This document shows positions 60,297 through 64,000 of a DNA stretch of 64,000 nucleotides, in pieces. The stretch comes from Lewinellaceae bacterium (GTDB lineage Bacteria; Bacteroidota; Bacteroidia; Chitinophagales; Saprospiraceae), in NCBI GenBank assembly GCA_016713985.1, contig JADJOD010000033.1, positions 1 through 64,000 on the forward strand. Direction: 5' to 3'. Each line of letters opens with the position of its first letter. Position 1 is the stretch's first letter. The translations under genes were made by a program, and so were the position numbers. The notes under the pieces are model-generated. The model was not told the origin of the DNA, ran no database searches, and saw only the letters and a program-made list of their open reading frames with translations.

Positions 60297-62087
60297 TCAG
60301 GCATCGGCTTCGCTGCTGATCCGGAAAATACGTTCGTAGTGCTCCGTTTTTTGTATATCCCGGAAAAGACCGTCAAATATGATGCGACCTTCCTTCAGCA
60401 CCACCACCCGGTCGCAGGAAGACGCGAGCAAAGGATCGGTGGTAACACAGACGAAGGTCCAGGGCGATGACTGGCCGGTCAGCAAATTGACTACCCGCAG
60501 GTGATCGCGGTAATTGAGGTTGCCCTGCGGTTCTTCCATCACCAGCAGTTTGGGCTGCGGTGCGATGGCGCGTGCAATGAGGATTTTGGTCAGGACGGAC
60601 CGGGGAATGTTTTTGCCGCCGGGCAGCAGTTCGGTGTCGAGTCCTTGCGGCGATTGCCGGATGAAATCGCTGAGCCCCACTTCTTCGGCGACCTGCAGGA
60701 CGTGTTGCAGCGACAGGTGTTCGTTGCCCAGCGTGATGTTCTCCCGGATGGTGCCTTTAAACACATCTTCCAGGGATGAAAGGTCGCCGATGTGTTCGCG
60801 GAGGCTGCGCAGGTTGATGTTTTGTTTGGGCAAACCGTTGAAATACAGGGACCCGGTGAAGTCGCGTTTGACGACAGAAAGTATTTGCATAAGGGTACTT
60901 TTGCCCGACCCGTCGTAACCGGCAATAGCCACCCGTTCTCCGGCTCCGATCCGGAGGTTCAGGTTTTTTAAAACGGGTTCTGCTCCGTCGTTGTACTGGT
61001 AACTGAGGTTGCGGAGTTCCACGTCGAGCGCATCGCCCGGACAAAAATCTTCAATCAGGATGCCGTCTTCCCGCTCTAAGGGCAAGTCGCCCACCTGTCC
61101 GAGTTTTTCTATAGCCGTCAGCACGTCGTAACCGGTTTCGTGCAACAACACCAGTTTTTCCACCGACTCGATCACAAACAAAATAAGAATTTCGGACGCG
61201 ACGAACTGGCCGATATTCAACTGATTTTCCATAACCAGCAGGCTGCCGAGGATCAGAAACCCGGACAATACCAGCACACGAAATGCCACACTTCCGATAA
61301 ACTGGGTGACCAGTACCCGCCAGTGTTTCTCCCGCGCATCGAGGTAGTCGACCGTGAGGTCATCGGCCCGCAGCACCGGAAAACGGTTTTCTCCGGCGAG
61401 TTTGAATGTCGAGGCCACCCGGCCAACTTCTTCCAGCCAGTACGCCAGTTTGTATTTGTACTTCGACTCCTGCAGGCTGGTTTGCAAACCTTTGGCGCCC
61501 GTCAGGTAAAAAAGCAAAGCCAGCACCGCCAGCAAAAGCAGGGAAAAAGTAAAAAAAGCGGGGTGGTAAAACGACAACAGGAGCAAACTGAACATAATCT
61601 GCAGGACAGCGGTGCTTCCGTCGATGAGCAGTTTGGGCAAACCCTTCTGGAGCGTAAGGGTATCAAAAAACCGGTTGACTAATTCGGGCAAATGCTCCTT
61701 GCGCAGGGCTTCGAGGTTGAGCCGGGGAATACGAACGGCAAATTCAACGGTGGAACCCGCAAATATCCTGCGCTGCATGTATTCCACTACCGACAACTGC
61801 ATGATCCGTAAAATACCCACTAAGAGCGCGCCCACACTCACAAAAAATACCAGCACTCCCCAGGAGGCGGAAATGGCCCCACCTGCAATCATGCTGATAA
61901 TGGCTTGAATACCAAGCGGCAAGGAAAGGTTGATCATTCCCGCCACTACGGCATACAGTATAATATAACGAATTTCCCGGCGGAATTGGCCGAGCAGCCG
62001 AAGCAGGCGACGGGGCGGAGTAAGCGAGGAAGAGTTTGGTTCAGGCATCTTTTTTTCAATCTGTCCTCTCACAAACGGGGCAGCCAT
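60297..62087 (-). CDS. ABC exporter (membrane plus ATPase domains), peptidase-less
   Basis: Type-I-secretion-like ABC transporter of 596 aa; Met 62048 (MPEPNSSSLT) is an alternative start. Six membrane helices cover residues about 30-330 (IILYAVVAGMINLSLPLGIQ, MFSLLLLSFYHPAFFTFSLL). The ATPase domain follows, with Walker A GYDGSGKST. Several other motifs are off-consensus: the signature is LLPGGKNIPRS instead of LSGGQ, Walker B reads LLVMEEP (Asp replaced by Glu, catalytic Glu kept), and the H-loop region reads VTTDPLL without the His. This suggests weak or altered ATP hydrolysis. There is no N-terminal C39 peptidase. The substrate is unknown, and no cargo gene is adjacent. Confidence 0.88.
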   Translation of the reverse strand: MAAPFVRGQIEKKMPEPNSSSLTPPRRLLRLLGQFRREIRYIILYAVVAGMINLSLPLGIQAIISMIAGGAISASWGVLVFFVSVGALLVGILRIMQLSVVEYMQRRIFAGSTVEFAVRIPRLNLEALRKEHLPELVNRFFDTLTLQKGLPKLLIDGSTAVLQIMFSLLLLSFYHPAFFTFSLLLLAVLALLFYLTGAKGLQTSLQESKYKYKLAYWLEEVGRVASTFKLAGENRFPVLRADDLTVDYLDAREKHWRVLVTQFIGSVAFRVLVLSGFLILGSLLVMENQLNIGQFVASEILILFVIESVEKLVLLHETGYDVLTAIEKLGQVGDLPLEREDGILIEDFCPGDALDVELRNLSYQYNDGAEPVLKNLNLRIGAGERVAIAGYDGSGKSTLMQILSVVKRDFTGSLYFNGLPKQNINLRSLREHIGDLSSLEDVFKGTIRENITLGNEHLSLQHVLQVAEEVGLSDFIRQSPQGLDTELLPGGKNIPRSVLTKILIARAIAPQPKLLVMEEPQGNLNYRDHLRVVNLLTGQSSPWTFVCVTTDPLLASSCDRVVVLKEGRIIFDGLFRDIQKTEHYERIFRISSEADA

Positions 62088-62172
62088 TTTTTGGTTTAAA
62101 AGAAATCGTATTGTTTTTTAAACATAATCAAAGGTACCGGCTCCGAAGTGCCGGGCCTGCCGCCTCTTTTTG

Positions 62173-62180
62173 TAATTTTG
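62173..62180 (+). promoter_or_regulatory. -7 promoter box (TAATTTTG)
   Basis: TAATTTTG fits TAnnTTTG and lies 21 bp before the GTG start of the acyl-CoA reductase gene. No clear -33 box. Confidence 0.45.
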
Positions 62181-62200
62181 CGCGCTAAATTCAGGCAAAC

Positions 62201-63244
62201 GTGAACGTACAGGAAAGAATTGAACTGCTGGCCGAACTGGGCCATTATCTGCGCAGTGGCGGAGATGCCGAACTGGAGGCCGCCGTCCGGCAGTCTTATC
62301 TGGAAAACCGCTGGTTTACCGAAGAAAACGTAAAAAAGGCGCTGCAAGCCATCACCGCCGCTTTTCTCGACCGGGAAAAACTGGAAAACTGGCTCCGGGG
62401 CTACTCCATCTCTTCCATAACACACCCCGACAAAACGATCGGCCTCGTTATGGCCGGAAACATTCCGCTGGTGGGTTTTCACGACTGGTTGTGTGTGTTT
62501 GCCGCAGGGCACCGGGCCAAAATCAAATGTTCGGACAAGGATAAACGGCTGTTGCCCCTGCTGATCAAAAAAATGGGGGAGTGGCAACACGAATCCTGGG
62601 CATACACGGAGTTTCTCGCCGAAAACGACTTTTTAAAGGAGTTCGACGCGGTGATTGCTACGGGCAGCAACAATACCGCCCGTTATTTCGAACAATACTT
62701 CGGCAAATACCCGCACATCATCCGCCGCAACCGGAACAGTGTCGCCGTGCTCGACGGCCGGGAATCCGTGGCGGAACTGTACGCCCTCGGCAACGACCTG
62801 TTTGCCTATTTCGGGCTCGGCTGCCGCAACGTGTCGAAATTGTACGTTCCGAGGGGGTACAACTTCGATCCGCTGCTGGAAGCGCTGCACGAATACCGGG
62901 AACTGATCCACCACGACAAATACAAAAACAACTTCGATTATAACTTTACTTTGTTCATAATGAACAAAATACCTTGCCTGAACAACGGCTGTTTGCTGCT
63001 CCGGGAAGAACCCTCCCTGCAAGCCCGGATCGCCTCGGTCCATTATGAATATTACGACGATCCGGCGACCTTAAACGCCCTGTTACAGGAAAAAAAGAAC
63101 GATATTCAGTGTGTAACGGGCCGCGTGGCCATTCCCGGTTTTACCGTTTTGCCCTTTGGGAAAAGCCAGGAACCGGAACTGAACGACTACGCGGACGGCG
63201 TGGACGTCATGACTTTTCTCATCCGGTTATCAACTGCCCGATAA
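62201..63244 (+). CDS. Acyl-CoA reductase, LuxC family
   Basis: Cytoplasmic enzyme of 347 aa that reduces long-chain acyl-CoA to the aldehyde with NADPH. The start is GTG at 62201 (VNVQERIELLAELGHYL), 21 bp after a -7 box. LuxC-like motifs are visible: IGLVMAGNIPLVGFHDWLCV, DAVIATGSNNTARYF, and the catalytic Cys in YFGLGCRNVSKLYVP. In Bacteroidota such stand-alone LuxC proteins are not tied to luminescence; their physiological substrate is not known. The stop codon TAA (63242-63244) overlaps the ATG of trmD by one base. Confidence 0.88.
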   Translation: MNVQERIELLAELGHYLRSGGDAELEAAVRQSYLENRWFTEENVKKALQAITAAFLDREKLENWLRGYSISSITHPDKTIGLVMAGNIPLVGFHDWLCVFAAGHRAKIKCSDKDKRLLPLLIKKMGEWQHESWAYTEFLAENDFLKEFDAVIATGSNNTARYFEQYFGKYPHIIRRNRNSVAVLDGRESVAELYALGNDLFAYFGLGCRNVSKLYVPRGYNFDPLLEALHEYRELIHHDKYKNNFDYNFTLFIMNKIPCLNNGCLLLREEPSLQARIASVHYEYYDDPATLNALLQEKKNDIQCVTGRVAIPGFTVLPFGKSQEPELNDYADGVDVMTFLIRLSTAR

Positions 63245-63936
63245 TGCGTTTCGATATTATTAGTGTCCTGCCCGAACTGCTGGAAAGCCCGCTTAATCAT
63301 TCCATTATGAAACGGGCCAAAGACAAGGGGCTGCTGGAAGTATACCTGCACAACCTGCGCGATTACGCTCCCGGCAAACACCGCCAGGTCGACGATTATC
63401 AATTCGGCGGCGGGGCCGGTATGGTGATGAAACCCGAACCTATCTCCGACTGCATCGAACACCTGATGGCCGAACGCAGCTACGACGAAATCATTTATAC
63501 CTCTCCCGACGGCCAACGCCTCGACCAGGCGCTTTGCAACCGCCTGAGTATGAAGCAGAACCTGCTGGTGCTTTGCGGCCATTACAAAGGAGTGGACGAA
63601 CGTATCCGCCAAAAATACGTCACGATGGAAATCAGCATCGGCGATTACGTGCTTTCCGGCGGTGAACTGGCCGCCGCAGTGCTGGTGGATTCGGTTGGGC
63701 GCCTCATTCCGGGTGTGCTCAACGACGAAACGTCCGCCCTGTTCGATAGTTTTCAAGACAATTTGTTGGCTCCGCCGGTGTACACCCGCCCGGCAGTTTG
63801 GGAAGGTATGTCCGTGCCCGAGATTTTATTGTCCGGCAACGACAAACTCATCGACGAATGGCGCCACGAACAAAGTCTCGCACGCACCCGCGAGCGCCGG
63901 CCCGATATCTGGGAAAAATACGTGGGCGGCGATTAA
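63244..63936 (+). CDS. trmD: tRNA (guanine-N1)-methyltransferase TrmD
   Basis: Methylates G37 next to the anticodon in several tRNAs using SAM, which prevents frameshifting; usually essential. 230 aa, a typical length. The trefoil-knot SPOUT motifs are present: LVLCGHYKGVDERI, then EISIGDYVLSGGELAAAVL with the conserved DYVLSGGE, and NLLAPPVYTRP. The N-terminus MRFDIISVLPE and FGGGAGMVMKPEP are also standard. The ATG shares its A with the stop of the upstream LuxC-type gene (TAATG), so translation is probably coupled. The gene is complete; the last 64 bases of the window hold nothing recognisable. Confidence 0.97.
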   Translation: MRFDIISVLPELLESPLNHSIMKRAKDKGLLEVYLHNLRDYAPGKHRQVDDYQFGGGAGMVMKPEPISDCIEHLMAERSYDEIIYTSPDGQRLDQALCNRLSMKQNLLVLCGHYKGVDERIRQKYVTMEISIGDYVLSGGELAAAVLVDSVGRLIPGVLNDETSALFDSFQDNLLAPPVYTRPAVWEGMSVPEILLSGNDKLIDEWRHEQSLARTRERRPDIWEKYVGGD

Positions 63937-64000
63937 GCCGTTTTCAGGCGCTCATTTTCAAGGTGTTCTATTCAAAATGTTATGCGGCGCCCCGCCTAAA

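Overview
The window looks like a chromosomal segment of a Bacteroidota bacterium, most likely of the Saprospiraceae (Saprospiria). The evidence is type IX secretion (T9SS) C-terminal sorting domains on very large surface proteins, HYR and PKD-like repeats, hybrid one-protein two-component regulators with AraC output, WG-repeat proteins, MbnP-type lipoproteins, and TAnnTTTG promoter boxes. Most of the window is GC-rich; 51.3-54.0 kb is clearly AT-rich.

Layout. 0-6 kb: a tyrosine recombinase, a gene-free stretch with a 21-bp minisatellite and a large inverted repeat, and a T9SS-secreted HYR protein. 6-11.7 kb: two WG-repeat proteins, one fused to a TonB C-terminal domain, and a small NTF2-like protein. 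11.8-26.5 kb: mostly housekeeping and stress genes: katG, a DUF3298-like lipoprotein, a broken hotdog thioesterase, a GNAT acetyltransferase, a DUF2279 protein, an SDR oxidoreductase, an MbnP plus di-haem peroxidase pair, a DJ-1/PfpI protein with a metal-binding head, and a PI-PLC-like protein with a lectin-like tail. 26.6-51.2 kb: the most striking part, a same-strand alternation of three giant surface proteins (264-bp repeat adhesin, GloVer-repeat protein, beta-helix protein) with two hybrid histidine kinases. All three surface proteins end in the same Ig-like, dockerin-like, cohesin-like and T9SS sorting-domain tail. 51.4-54.0 kb: an AT-rich SIR2-family gene, a candidate anti-phage defence gene, next to the 3' end of ssrA (tmRNA). 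54.8-64 kb: a lysine-forming saccharopine-dehydrogenase-like gene, an OmpA protein, an HhH protein, an ABC/HlyD/TolC export operon, and an overlapping acyl-CoA reductase-trmD pair.

The exported proteins depend on T9SS and the two hybrid kinases are the natural candidates to control the surface-protein locus, but that link is inferred from position only.

Data-quality warning. At least 14 loci are split by small indels, most of them single-base losses in short homopolymers, including normally intact genes such as katG. I therefore annotate these as single genes spanning the frameshift. This pattern fits an indel-prone assembly better than mass pseudogene formation. Three families of palindromic elements are scattered through the window, and two of them sit in frame inside the ATPase domains of the two hybrid kinases at the same structural position.
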